From DASZZV01 sp035544835 (lineage in GTDB: Bacteria > Acidobacteriota > Thermoanaerobaculia > Gp7-AA8), in assembly GCA_035544835.1 (NCBI GenBank), contig DASZZV010000230.1, positions 1-18,997 on the forward strand: a stretch of DNA of 18,997 bases. Direction: 5' to 3'. Each line of letters opens with the position of its first letter. The stretch's first letter is position 1. The notes under the pieces are model-generated. The model did not search any database and had not been told where the DNA came from. It worked only from the letters and a program-made list of their open reading frames with translations. The translations under genes and the position numbers were made by a program. Shown here piece after piece: positions 11,711 to 18,997 of the stretch.

Positions 11711-13426
11711 ATGAGCGTACGCCTTGGTGAACTGCTGACGAAAGCGAATCTGATTTCGCCCGATCAGCTCAAAGAAGCTCTCAAGATTCAGAAAGATAGC
11801 GGCGGCAAGCTGGGCGAGACGCTCATCAAGCTGGGTTATGTTTCTGACGAGGACATCACCGAGTGCCTTTCCCAGCAGTTCGGCGTCCCCTCCATCAACC
11901 TCGCGCACTTCGAGATCGACTCGAGCGTCATCAAGCTCATTCCCGCCGATGTAGCCCGTAAGTACAACATCCTCCCCGTCAACAAGACTGGCGCGACGCT
12001 GACTATCGCCATGGCCGATCCGACCAACGTCTTCGCCATGGACGACATCAAATTCATGACCGGCTACAACGTCGAGCCTGTCGTGGCCTCGGAGCTCGGG
12101 ATCAAAGCGGCCATCGACAACTACTACGGAACGACCTCGGCCCTCGAGCTGAAGAAGGTCATGGAAGACCTGCAGACCGCAGAGAGCGCCGACCTCGAGG
12201 TGCTCGAGGACGAAGACGAGCTCGACGTGGCCGAGCTGGCCGACGCATCGGAGGAAGCCCCGGTCGTCAAGCTCGTCAATCTCATTCTCGGCGACGCCAT
12301 CAAGAGGGGCGCGTCGGACATTCACATCGAGCCGTACGAGAAAGAGTTCCGGGTTCGCTTTCGTATCGACGGCATTCTCTACGAGGTCATGAATCCGCCG
12401 CTGAAGCTTCGCGACGCTCTGACCTCCCGTTGTAAGATTCTGGCCAAGCTGGACATCTCCGAGAAGCGCCTTCCTCAGGATGGCCGCATCAAGCTGAAGA
12501 TGAAGCTCAACGACAAGAACAAAGAGATCGACTTCCGCGTCTCTGTTCTTCCGACTCTCTTCGGAGAGAAGATCGTCATGCGACTCCTCGACAAGGACAA
12601 CCTTCGTCTCGATATGACCAAGCTCGGTTTCGAGCCTGAGTCGCTGGCGCGCTTCGAGGAAGCGATCTTCAAGCCCTGGGGCATGGTGCTCGTGACCGGC
12701 CCGACCGGATCAGGAAAGACCAACACACTTTATTCGGCGCTGTCGAAGGTCAACTCGCCTGAAGTGAACATCATGACGGCCGAGGATCCGGTCGAGTTCA
12801 ATCTGCCAGGCATCAACCAGGTGCAGATGAAAGAGCAGATCGGGCTGAACTTCGCCACGACTCTCCGCTCTTTCCTGCGTCAGGATCCGAACATCATTCT
12901 GGTTGGAGAGATCCGCGACTTCGAGACCGCAGAGATCGCCATCAAAGCCGCGCTCACGGGCCATCTGGTGTTGTCGACGCTGCACACCAATGATGCTCCT
13001 TCGACTATCAACCGACTCATGAACATGGGTATCGAGCCCTTCCTCGTCGCCACCTCGGTTCAGCTCATCGCCGCGCAGCGGCTGGTGAGGCGGATCTGCG
13101 CAGCGTGTCGCGAGGAAGTCGAGGTCGGCGCGCAGGCGCTCATCAACATAGGCTACAAAAAAGACGAGCCCGGTACGTTCAAGGTGTACAAGGGGCGGGG
13201 CTGCGAGCGCTGCAACAACACAGGCTACAAAGGGCGTGTCGGACTCGTCGAGGTCATGGTCATCGATGACGACCTGAGGGAAATGATTCTGTCGGGTGCC
13301 TCGGCCATCGAGATCAAGCGAAAAGCGGCTGATAACGGCATGATTAGCCTCCGCAGGTCCGGATTGATTAAAATACGGGATGGAGTTACCACGATCGAGG
13401 AAGTTGTGCGCGAGACGGTGCTGTAA
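11711..13426 (+). CDS. pilB: type IV pilus assembly ATPase PilB
   Basis: A 571-aa hexameric motor that powers pilus extension at the inner membrane. Residues 4-56 hold two MshEN-like motifs (RLGELL... to Q27 and KLGETLIKLGYVS... to Q56), a family known to bind c-di-GMP; in the first motif the expected Gly is Asn13. An acidic linker (about 155-183) follows, then the ATPase: Walker A GPTGSGKT (330-337), Asp box around EDPVEF (358-363), Walker B LVGEIRD (397-403) with Glu400 and His box TGHLVLSTLHTND (416-428). Cys463, Cys466, Cys498 and Cys501 form the zinc site of extension ATPases. The ATG at 11711 follows GCGGAGCCG. It heads a pilB-pilT-pilC cluster. The retraction paralogue PilT lacks both the N-terminal region and the zinc site. 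Confidence 0.97.
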   Translation: MSVRLGELLTKANLISPDQLKEALKIQKDSGGKLGETLIKLGYVSDEDITECLSQQFGVPSINLAHFEIDSSVIKLIPADVARKYNILPVNKTGATLTIAMADPTNVFAMDDIKFMTGYNVEPVVASELGIKAAIDNYYGTTSALELKKVMEDLQTAESADLEVLEDEDELDVAELADASEEAPVVKLVNLILGDAIKRGASDIHIEPYEKEFRVRFRIDGILYEVMNPPLKLRDALTSRCKILAKLDISEKRLPQDGRIKLKMKLNDKNKEIDFRVSVLPTLFGEKIVMRLLDKDNLRLDMTKLGFEPESLARFEEAIFKPWGMVLVTGPTGSGKTNTLYSALSKVNSPEVNIMTAEDPVEFNLPGINQVQMKEQIGLNFATTLRSFLRQDPNIILVGEIRDFETAEIAIKAALTGHLVLSTLHTNDAPSTINRLMNMGIEPFLVATSVQLIAAQRLVRRICAACREEVEVGAQALINIGYKKDEPGTFKVYKGRGCERCNNTGYKGRVGLVEVMVIDDDLREMILSGASAIEIKRKAADNGMISLRRSGLIKIRDGVTTIEEVVRETVL

Positions 13427-13466
13427 GACATAGGGACTTTTGTTTTTCAAAAAGTGAGAACTGACC

Positions 13467-14591
13467 ATGGCCGTGACACTGCATCAACTGCTCAAGACGA
13501 TGGTGGAGAGGGGAAGCTCAGACCTCCACATCACCACGAACTCTCCTCCACAGATCCGTATCGACGGCAAGCTGACGCCTCTCGATATGCCGCCGCTCAC
13601 GGCTCCTGAGACCAAGCAGCTGGCCTATTCGGTTCTCACCGACGCGCAGAAGCATCGCTTCGAAGAGAACCTCGAGCTCGACATCTCATTCGGTATCAAG
13701 GGGCTGGCGCGTTTTCGGGGAAACATCTTCAACCAGCGCGGAGCTACCGCCGCCGTATACCGCCAGATCCCTTACGAAATCCTCGGTTTCAAGGAGCTGG
13801 GACTTCCCGCGGTCGTCGAGGAGATCTGCAACCGGCCCCGGGGACTGGTGCTGGTCACGGGTCCGACCGGATCAGGCAAGTCGACCACGCTCGCGGCAAT
13901 GATCGACAAGATCAACCGCGAGCGTCACGAGCACATCATCACCATCGAAGATCCGGTCGAGTTTCTGCACAGCCATAAGAGCTGCGTCGTGAATCAGCGT
14001 GAGCTGCATGCTGACACGCACTCGTTCGCGAACTCTCTGAAGTCGGCGTTGCGGCAGGACCCCGACGTCGTGCTCATCGGTGAGATGCGCGACCTCGAGA
14101 CCATCGAGTCGGCCCTCCGAATCGCCGAGACGGGCCATTTGACATTCGGTACGCTGCACACCAACTCGGCCGCCCAGACCATCAACCGCGTCGTCGATGT
14201 CTTTCCGGCTCACCAGCAGCCGCAGATTCGCGCGCAGCTGTCGTTCGTTCTGGAGGGCATCCTCTGCCAGACGCTCCTTCCCAGAGCGAACGGCAAGGGT
14301 CGCGTGATGGCCATGGAGATCCTCGTTCCGAACCCGGCCATTCGTAATCTCATCCGCGAAGACAAGATTCACCAGATTTACAGCATGATGCAGACTGGTC
14401 AGTCAAAATACGGGATGCAGACCTTCAATCAGTCGCTGGCGACTCTTTATTTCAAGAAGCTGATCACGCTGCAGGTCGCTCTGAGCCGCTCGTCCAATCC
14501 CGACGAGTTGCAGGAAATGATCTCGCGCGGCGCCGGATTGATCGCTCCCCCTGCCGCGGCGGCTGGAGCGGGAAGGCCGAGACCAGCGTAA
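13467..14591 (+). CDS. pilT: type IV pilus retraction ATPase PilT
   Basis: A 374-aa hexameric ATPase that depolymerises pili, giving twitching motility. It begins directly with the N-terminal PAS-like half (LHQLLKTMVERGSSDLHIT). Walker A GPTGSGKST is at 132-140, the Asp box around TIEDPVEF (159-166), Walker B LIGEMRD (203-209) with Glu206 and the His box TGHLTFGTLHTNS (222-234). AIRNLIREDKIHQIYSMMQT (291-310) is the conserved PilT C-terminal motif required for retraction. The last about 18 residues are Ala/Pro/Gly-rich and probably disordered. It follows pilB by 40 bases and precedes pilC by 63, in the same direction. A PilU-type function is possible, but the motif set favours PilT. The ATG at 13467 has only a weak ribosome binding site. 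Confidence 0.96.
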   Translation: MAVTLHQLLKTMVERGSSDLHITTNSPPQIRIDGKLTPLDMPPLTAPETKQLAYSVLTDAQKHRFEENLELDISFGIKGLARFRGNIFNQRGATAAVYRQIPYEILGFKELGLPAVVEEICNRPRGLVLVTGPTGSGKSTTLAAMIDKINRERHEHIITIEDPVEFLHSHKSCVVNQRELHADTHSFANSLKSALRQDPDVVLIGEMRDLETIESALRIAETGHLTFGTLHTNSAAQTINRVVDVFPAHQQPQIRAQLSFVLEGILCQTLLPRANGKGRVMAMEILVPNPAIRNLIREDKIHQIYSMMQTGQSKYGMQTFNQSLATLYFKKLITLQVALSRSSNPDELQEMISRGAGLIAPPAAAAGAGRPRPA

Positions 14592-14654
14592 GTGGTTTAA
14601 CTGTGGGTGGCGTGGACGCCGCGTGAGAATCGCGGGAACGACCGGAGGTGGACA

Positions 14655-15857
14655 GTGCCTAGTTTTGAATGGAAAGGCCGGGGACGGACGGGGCAGGACC
14701 AGACAGGTGTTCTGACTGCTGACAACAAGGATGCGGCGATCGCGTCCCTGCGGCGACAGCAGATTGTCGTCACGGCCGTCAAGGAGAAAGGCAAAGAAAT
14801 CGCGGTGCCGAAATTCGGCGGGAAAGTGCCAGCGCAGCTCGTGGCCATTTTCACGCGCCAGTTCTCGGTCATGATCGACGCCGGTCTCCCGCTCGTGCAG
14901 TGCCTCGAGATCCTCGGCGGGCAGCAGGAGCACAAGGGCTTCAAACGCTCCCTGATGCAGATCCGGCAGGACGTCGAATCGGGATCGAGCCTCGCTGACG
15001 CCATGCGCAAGCACCCCAAGACCTTTAACGACCTTTACACCAACATGGTCGCGGCCGGAGAGGCGGGCGGTATTCTCGATACCATTCTGCAGCGCCTGGC
15101 CACCTACATCGAGAAGTCGGTCAAGCTCAACTCCCAGGTGAAGTCGGCCGCGATCTACCCCGTGGCGGTCATCTCCATCGCCGTCATCGTCGTCATGATC
15201 ATTCTGTGGAAGGTCATTCCGGTTTTCGCATCGCTCTTTGCCGGCCTCGGTGCGCAGCTGCCCTATCCCACCGTCGTCGTCATCAAGCTCTCCAACTTCA
15301 TCGCCGATTACTGGTGGCTGATCATCATGGTCTCGTTCGGTACCGTCACCTTCCTACGCAAGTACCACGAGACCTACAAAGGAAAGAGGGTGCTCGACGG
15401 GATCATGCTCAAAGCGCCCATTATCGGAATGCTGCTGCGGAAGATTGCCGTGGCCCGTTTCTGCCGCACCCTGGCCACTCTGACCTCTTCCGGCGTTCCG
15501 ATTCTCGACGGTCTCCAGATTACGGCGCGCACAGCCGGCAACTCCATCGTCGAGGACGCGATCATGGCTACGCGTAAGTCGGTGGAGGAAGGAAAGACCA
15601 TCAGCGAGCCTCTGGGCGATACTGACGTCTTCCCGAGCATGGTCGTGCAGATGATCGCCGTTGGCGAACAGACCGGTGCACTCGACTCCATGCTCTCCAA
15701 AATCGCGGACTTCTACGAGGACGAAGTCGACATCGCCGTGGCCGGAATGATGAAGCTTCTCGAGCCGGTTCTCATCGCCTTCCTCGGGGTGGCCATCGGC
15801 GGAATCGTCATCGCCATGTACATGCCGATGTTCGCCCTCATCGGTCAGATCGGCTAG
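14655..15857 (+). CDS. pilC: type IV pilus inner-membrane platform protein PilC
   Basis: A 400-aa polytopic protein on which PilB and PilT act. It starts PSFEWKGRGRTGQ, typical of the family, and contains two T2SF domains at about 66-189 and 268-391 (FTRQFSVMIDAGLPLVQCL and its internal copy FCRTLATLTSSGVPILDGL). Membrane segments are at about 167-192, 219-235 and 370-395. The start is a GTG at 14655, chosen because GGAGGTG precedes it by about six bases and family homology begins there; the frame itself is open from 14607. It is the last gene of the pilB-pilT-pilC cluster and is followed 22 bases later by an intrinsic terminator, which marks the end of the operon. Confidence 0.95.
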   Translation: MPSFEWKGRGRTGQDQTGVLTADNKDAAIASLRRQQIVVTAVKEKGKEIAVPKFGGKVPAQLVAIFTRQFSVMIDAGLPLVQCLEILGGQQEHKGFKRSLMQIRQDVESGSSLADAMRKHPKTFNDLYTNMVAAGEAGGILDTILQRLATYIEKSVKLNSQVKSAAIYPVAVISIAVIVVMIILWKVIPVFASLFAGLGAQLPYPTVVVIKLSNFIADYWWLIIMVSFGTVTFLRKYHETYKGKRVLDGIMLKAPIIGMLLRKIAVARFCRTLATLTSSGVPILDGLQITARTAGNSIVEDAIMATRKSVEEGKTISEPLGDTDVFPSMVVQMIAVGEQTGALDSMLSKIADFYEDEVDIAVAGMMKLLEPVLIAFLGVAIGGIVIAMYMPMFALIGQIG

Positions 15858-15879
15858 GGTTCCAGCGTTTTCGATTCAG

Positions 15880-15908
15880 GGCTGGAGTCGAAAGGCTCCA
15901 GCCTTTTT
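15880..15908 (+). terminator. Rho-independent terminator after pilC
   Basis: GGCTGGAG pairs perfectly with CTCCAGCC around an 8-base loop, followed immediately by TTTTT. It lies 22 bases after the pilC stop and is the clearest intrinsic terminator in the window. Confidence 0.9.
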
Positions 15909-15910
15909 GT

Positions 15911-16035
15911 GTCATCCCGAGCGTCGAGCGAGGGATCTGGGCGGGGGCCCTTCACCCGAACGCGTTACGCACAATCGTCTGATGCCGCGAGAGTATTGCC
16001 CCCACCCAGATCCCTCGCTCGACGCTCGGGATGAC
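15911..16035. repeat. head-to-head pair of GTCATCCCGAGC repeats
   Basis: The left copy (15911-15949) begins GTCATCCCGAGCG and runs through GCGAGGGATCTGGG; the right copy (15998-16035) is its reverse complement with one mismatch in about 38 bases. The pair could fold into a very long hairpin around a 48-base loop. A third copy is at 18935. It lies directly behind the pilC terminator. Repeats of this general kind occur in several bacterial phyla; their role is unclear to me. Confidence 0.88.
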
Positions 16036-16060
16036 ACGGTTTCGGCTTCAGGATGACAAT
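16031..16060 (+). promoter_or_regulatory. possible pilS promoter using a repeat end as -35
   Basis: ATGACA (16031-16036, 5 of 6 to consensus) and GACAAT (16055-16060, 4 of 6) are spaced by 18 bp, with the start codon 27 bases later. The -35 hexamer is the terminal part of the GTCATCCC-type repeat. The terminator upstream means pilS needs its own promoter, but this particular match is modest. Confidence 0.35.
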
Positions 16061-16081
16061 AGCGAATAGCTGACAGCGAAC
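16058..16081. repeat. degenerate heptamer array before pilS
   Basis: Units AATAGCG, AATAGCT, GACAGCG and a partial AAC keep a 7-bp register. It ends 6 bases before the pilS ATG, occupying the place where a ribosome binding site should be; none is visible. Confidence 0.6.
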
Positions 16082-16087
16082 TCCCCC

Positions 16088-17791
16088 ATGTTGACCACGC
16101 AAAACGACGTTCGCACGATGATCGCGGTACGGGTAGTGGTCGTTACGACCCTGCTGCTGGCCATCATGATTGTGCAGTTCACGGTGTTTCAGAATCCCCG
16201 CGCGCTGTTCAAGGAGATGCCTCTCCTTCCAATCAGCTATCTCTATTCCATTGCCACGCTTACGTATGGCCTGACGCTCTTCTACATCGTTGCAGCTCGC
16301 TTTATCAGCAGCCGGGAGGTGAACCTCTCACTGCAGATCACGGGTGACCTGCTCATCGAGACGCTTCTGGTCTACTTCACCGGCGGACCTGACTCGCCAT
16401 TCTCCTTTCTATACCTGGTCTCGATCATCACGGCCTCGGTACTCCTTTATCGTCGTGGAGGACTGCTCACCGCATCAGGGTGCGTCATTCTCTACGCCGG
16501 TCTTGGAGATCTGCTCTTCTACGGAGTTCTGGTGCCGCCTCCATCAGCGGTGTTCAGTTTCACCACCTTTTCTTCGGTTCATCTATACGTCAACATGGTG
16601 ACCAATTTCACAGGCTTCTATGCGACGGCTTTTCTTACCTCCCTGGTATCGGAAAAGCTCCGTCAGACCTATCGTGAGCTCGACGTCAATCGGCAGAATC
16701 TCGCTGAGCTTCAAGCCCTGAATCGCAATTTGGTGGAGTCGATCCCCTCCGGCCTCGTCACCCTCACCGAGGAAGGCATCATCACTTTCGTCAATCCCGC
16801 CGCCTCCGACATCCTGCGGATTCCGGTGGATGCGCTGATCGGCAGACCTCTTACCCGGGCCGGTCTCTTTTCCGAGAAGGAGTGGAAGGATCTCCGAACG
16901 ACCTTGCAGACACGCCTGGTGTCACGCGGCGAGAAGGTTGACTTCAATCGTGGAGACGAGATCGTGTCGATCGGCTACGCGCTCACCCCTCTTCGTACGG
17001 TGGAGGGCTCACGAGCAGGAATCACCCTTATCTTCCAGGACTTGACCGAAGTTAAGAAGCTGGAGGAACAGCTCCGATTGAAGGACAGGATGGCCGCCGT
17101 CGGGGAGCTCTCGGCGGGTATCGCGCACGAGATCAGAAACCCTCTGGCCGCGATCGCCGGCTCGGTACAGGTGCTGCGCAACTCCGAGCATCTCTCGCCG
17201 CAGGAACAGCGGTTGATGTCGATCATCCTGAAGGAGTCGGAGCGGTTGAACAAATCGATTGCCGATTTTCTCCATTTCGTGAAGCCCCAGGAGCGGCGGG
17301 CCATTGATTTCGATATCGCCGGAAACCTTGCGGAAACCCTGGAGTTGCTAGCTAACTCCGCCGAGCTGAAGGGCCATAAAATCGAGAAGCGAATCGAGCC
17401 GCCGAACCTCACGATCGTCGGTGACGCTGACCAGATCCGCCAGGTCTTCTGGAACGTGGCTCGAAATGCCATACAAGCGATGCCAGAGGGAGGTGTTCTT
17501 CATGTCGTCACTTCCGTCGACGCCGATTTTTTCAGGATCGCCTTTACCGACAATGGGCAGGGGATGACACCGAACGCCCAGCGGCTGCTCTTCCAGCCAT
17601 ACCGAACGAGCTTCCCGGCGGGAACAGGACTCGGCATGGCTATCTCTTACCGGATCATCCAGGAACACGGCGGCGTGATCGGCGTGGAGTCGCAGGCCGG
17701 GGTGGGTACCACCATTACGCTGTCTCTTCCGAGGCGTTCCACGGTTGCCGCCCACGTCCGGCAGGCTGACCTGATCGCGTCGGCGCCATAG
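16088..17791 (+). CDS. pilS: PilS-like membrane sensor histidine kinase
   Basis: A 567-aa sensor kinase. Residues 1-190 contain about six membrane segments (near 13-33, 48-70, 83-97, 104-121, 127-148 and 164-187), as in PilS. A short coiled coil and a PAS domain (about 210-320) precede the HisKA dimerisation region with the phospho-acceptor His347 in AGIAHEIRNPLAAI. The HATPase domain has the N box NVARNAIQAM (456-465), the G1 box DNGQGM (488-493) and the G2 box GTGLGMAI (512-519). In known systems PilS phosphorylates PilR to drive pilin transcription with sigma54. Here no pilR or other receiver gene follows; ruvB does. The C-terminal about 20 residues are variable. The membrane topology and neighbouring pilBTC support the name, but a different target is possible. 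Confidence 0.85.
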   Translation: MLTTQNDVRTMIAVRVVVVTTLLLAIMIVQFTVFQNPRALFKEMPLLPISYLYSIATLTYGLTLFYIVAARFISSREVNLSLQITGDLLIETLLVYFTGGPDSPFSFLYLVSIITASVLLYRRGGLLTASGCVILYAGLGDLLFYGVLVPPPSAVFSFTTFSSVHLYVNMVTNFTGFYATAFLTSLVSEKLRQTYRELDVNRQNLAELQALNRNLVESIPSGLVTLTEEGIITFVNPAASDILRIPVDALIGRPLTRAGLFSEKEWKDLRTTLQTRLVSRGEKVDFNRGDEIVSIGYALTPLRTVEGSRAGITLIFQDLTEVKKLEEQLRLKDRMAAVGELSAGIAHEIRNPLAAIAGSVQVLRNSEHLSPQEQRLMSIILKESERLNKSIADFLHFVKPQERRAIDFDIAGNLAETLELLANSAELKGHKIEKRIEPPNLTIVGDADQIRQVFWNVARNAIQAMPEGGVLHVVTSVDADFFRIAFTDNGQGMTPNAQRLLFQPYRTSFPAGTGLGMAISYRIIQEHGGVIGVESQAGVGTTITLSLPRRSTVAAHVRQADLIASAP

Positions 17792-17814
17792 CCCGGCATC
17801 GGGCGATGCCTGGG
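17792..17814 (+). other. hairpin just after the pilS stop
   Basis: CCC-GGCATC pairs with GATGCC-T-GGG around GGGC, starting at the base after the stop codon. Only a broken pyrimidine tract (TGATCTTCTT) follows, so it is at best a weak terminator; it may protect the 3' end. Confidence 0.4.
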
Positions 17815-17878
17815 GGTGATCTTCTTACCGGGCGCGATTCCGGTTACCCTGTAGGCGAGTGCCGCTGCCCTGGAACCG

Positions 17879-18907
17879 ATGACCGACGACCGCATTCTAT
17901 CCGCCGAACCGACCGATGAAGAGCTCGGAATCGAGCTGTCGCTGCGTCCCCGTTTCCTCCGCGAATACATCGGTCAGCACAAGGTAAAGGAGAACCTCGA
18001 GATCTCGGTCAGGGCAGCGCGAAAGCGAAAGGAGCCGCTCGATCACGTTCTCCTGTTCGGTCCACCCGGTCTGGGAAAAACGACGCTCGCCAACATCATC
18101 GCCAACGAGATGGATGGTGCGATCAAGACTACCTCCGGGCCGGTCATCGAAAAGGCTGGCGACCTGGCGGCGATTCTGACAAACCTCGAGGGCGGCGACA
18201 TTTTTTTCATCGACGAGATCCATCGTCTTCCGCCGCAGATCGAGGAGATTCTCTATTCGGCGATGGAGGACTTCCGCCTCGATATCATCATCGGACAGGG
18301 TCCCGGCGCGAGGACCGTGAAGATCGAGCTTCCCCGGTTCACTCTGATCGGCGCGACCACGCGCGCAGGCTTGCTGACACCTCCGCTTCGCGCTCGATTC
18401 GGGATCGTGCACCGGCTGGACTTCTACGATAAGGAGTCCCTGACCATCATCGTGGAGCGTTCGGCTGAGATTCTGGGAATCCCGATTTCTCCGGAGGGTG
18501 CCCAGGAAATCGCTCGGCGCGCGCGGGGAACTCCGCGCATCGCCAACCGGCTGCTGCGCCGAGTCCGTGACTTCGCCGAGGTACGGCATGAAGGGACCGT
18601 CGATCTCGACATCGCCCGAGGCGCGCTGAAAATGCTGGAGGTCGACGAGTACGGGCTCGATGAAATCGATCGCAAGCTGCTCGTGGCCATCATCGAGCGC
18701 TTCGGCGGCGGTCCTGTGGGCGTCAACTCCATCGCCTCGTCGATCGCCGAGGATCGCGGAACGATCGAGGATCTCTACGAGCCCTATCTGATCCAGGTCG
18801 GGTTCATGGAACGGACGCCGCGCGGGCGGGTCGCCACGGCGATGGCATACGCACACCTCGGGTACTCCGACAAACCGCGTCTGACGCCGCAGCCGAAGCT
18901 GTTTTGA
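17879..18907 (+). CDS. ruvB: Holliday junction branch migration ATPase RuvB
   Basis: A 342-aa AAA+ motor that, with RuvA, drives branch migration of Holliday junctions. The early RPRFLREYIGQHKVKENL segment (23-40) is characteristic. Walker A is GPPGLGKT (61-68), Walker B FFIDEIH (109-115), sensor 1 GATTRAG (158-164) and the arginine-finger region PLRARFG (169-175). The C-terminal winged helix (about 265-342) binds DNA and contains GGGPVGVNSIASSIAED. Length is normal. The ATG at 17879 gives the usual acidic N-terminus; GGA a few bases before it is a weak ribosome binding site. ruvA and ruvC are not in the window. It follows pilS by 87 bases, where pilR might have been expected; the two need not be functionally related. 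Confidence 0.97.
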   Translation: MTDDRILSAEPTDEELGIELSLRPRFLREYIGQHKVKENLEISVRAARKRKEPLDHVLLFGPPGLGKTTLANIIANEMDGAIKTTSGPVIEKAGDLAAILTNLEGGDIFFIDEIHRLPPQIEEILYSAMEDFRLDIIIGQGPGARTVKIELPRFTLIGATTRAGLLTPPLRARFGIVHRLDFYDKESLTIIVERSAEILGIPISPEGAQEIARRARGTPRIANRLLRRVRDFAEVRHEGTVDLDIARGALKMLEVDEYGLDEIDRKLLVAIIERFGGGPVGVNSIASSIAEDRGTIEDLYEPYLIQVGFMERTPRGRVATAMAYAHLGYSDKPRLTPQPKLF

Positions 18908-18908
18908 G

Positions 18909-18929
18909 GTTCGTTGCTCGTCAGCGAAC
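18909..18929 (+). other. hairpin after the ruvB stop
   Basis: GTTCGTTG pairs with CAGCGAAC (one G-U pair) around CTCGT, two bases after the stop. No U tract follows, so it does not look like an intrinsic terminator. Confidence 0.4.
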
Positions 18930-18934
18930 TGGGT

Positions 18935-18971
18935 GTCATCCCGAGCCGCAGCGAGGGATCTGGGCGGGGGC
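18935..18971 (+). repeat. GTCATCCCGAGC repeat, third copy
   Basis: It begins GTCATCCCGAGC and ends GCGAGGGATCTGGGCGGGGG, as at 15911, but reads GAGCCGCAGCGAG where that copy has GAGCGTCGAGCGAG. It lies 27 bases after the ruvB stop, so again directly behind a gene end. Here no inverted partner is visible before the window ends. Confidence 0.85.
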
Positions 18972-18997
18972 TTTACGCCCTTGGCAATCGAAAATGT

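Noticed and set aside
11210..12325. 371-aa open frame on the minus strand across DUF3108 and pilB
   Set aside because: It is antisense to two well-supported genes, matches no family and reflects GC-rich codon bias on the opposite strand.
17827..17855. LexA box before ruvB
   Set aside because: Two TTACC-like segments (17827 and 17846) occur, but they are separated by 15 bases rather than 6 and the flanks differ from the lexA boxes, so the match is not convincing.
17897..18856. 319-aa open frame antisense to ruvB
   Set aside because: RuvB is certain on the plus strand; the antisense frame has no recognisable motifs.

Overview
The window is about 19 kb of GC-rich DNA from a Gram-negative bacterium. 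It has ADP-heptose (LPS core) genes, type IV pilus motor genes, a transmembrane chemoreceptor and predicted periplasmic proteins. The gene families, and intergenic spaces crowded with palindromic repeats and 7-bp tandem repeats, are most reminiscent of Acidobacteriota (perhaps Thermoanaerobaculia-like). That placement is inference; there is no rRNA or tRNA gene to confirm it.

Layout. 1-476: no gene, several copies of dispersed palindromes. 477-4452: five genes on the minus strand, reading right to left: a double-FHA protein, two tandem GGDEF diguanylate cyclases, lexA and a small XRE-type regulator. 4453-4748: divergent spacer with heptamer arrays. 4749-7377: a PilJ-like methyl-accepting chemotaxis protein followed by cheW. 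7378-7715: repeat island containing a 240-bp inverted-repeat element. 7716-7895: a 59-aa DUF5522 protein on the minus strand. 7945-11506: heptose-7-phosphate kinase (rfaE1), heptose-1-phosphate adenylyltransferase (rfaE2), a family-9 glycosyltransferase and a DUF3108 protein. 11711-15857: pilB, pilT and pilC, closed by a good intrinsic terminator. 16088-17791: a PilS-like histidine kinase. 17879-18907: ruvB.

How the genes may work together. The two cyclases carry intact active sites, and PilB carries an N-terminal MshEN-type (c-di-GMP-binding family) region, so second-messenger synthesis and pilus extension may be linked. The receptor/CheW pair and PilS are further inputs that could act on pili. 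LexA and RuvB represent DNA damage response and recombination. The heptose genes and GT9 enzyme supply LPS core.

The most interesting unexplained signals are regulatory or structural. Two copies of an 18-bp TTAC-N6-TTAC motif lie at the lexA promoter, one filling the spacer between -35 and -10, and look like an undescribed LexA operator on an apparently leaderless promoter. Heptanucleotide tandem arrays of different sequence recur next to gene starts. At least four families of intergenic palindromes are present, one of which supplies the stop codon of a glycosyltransferase gene.
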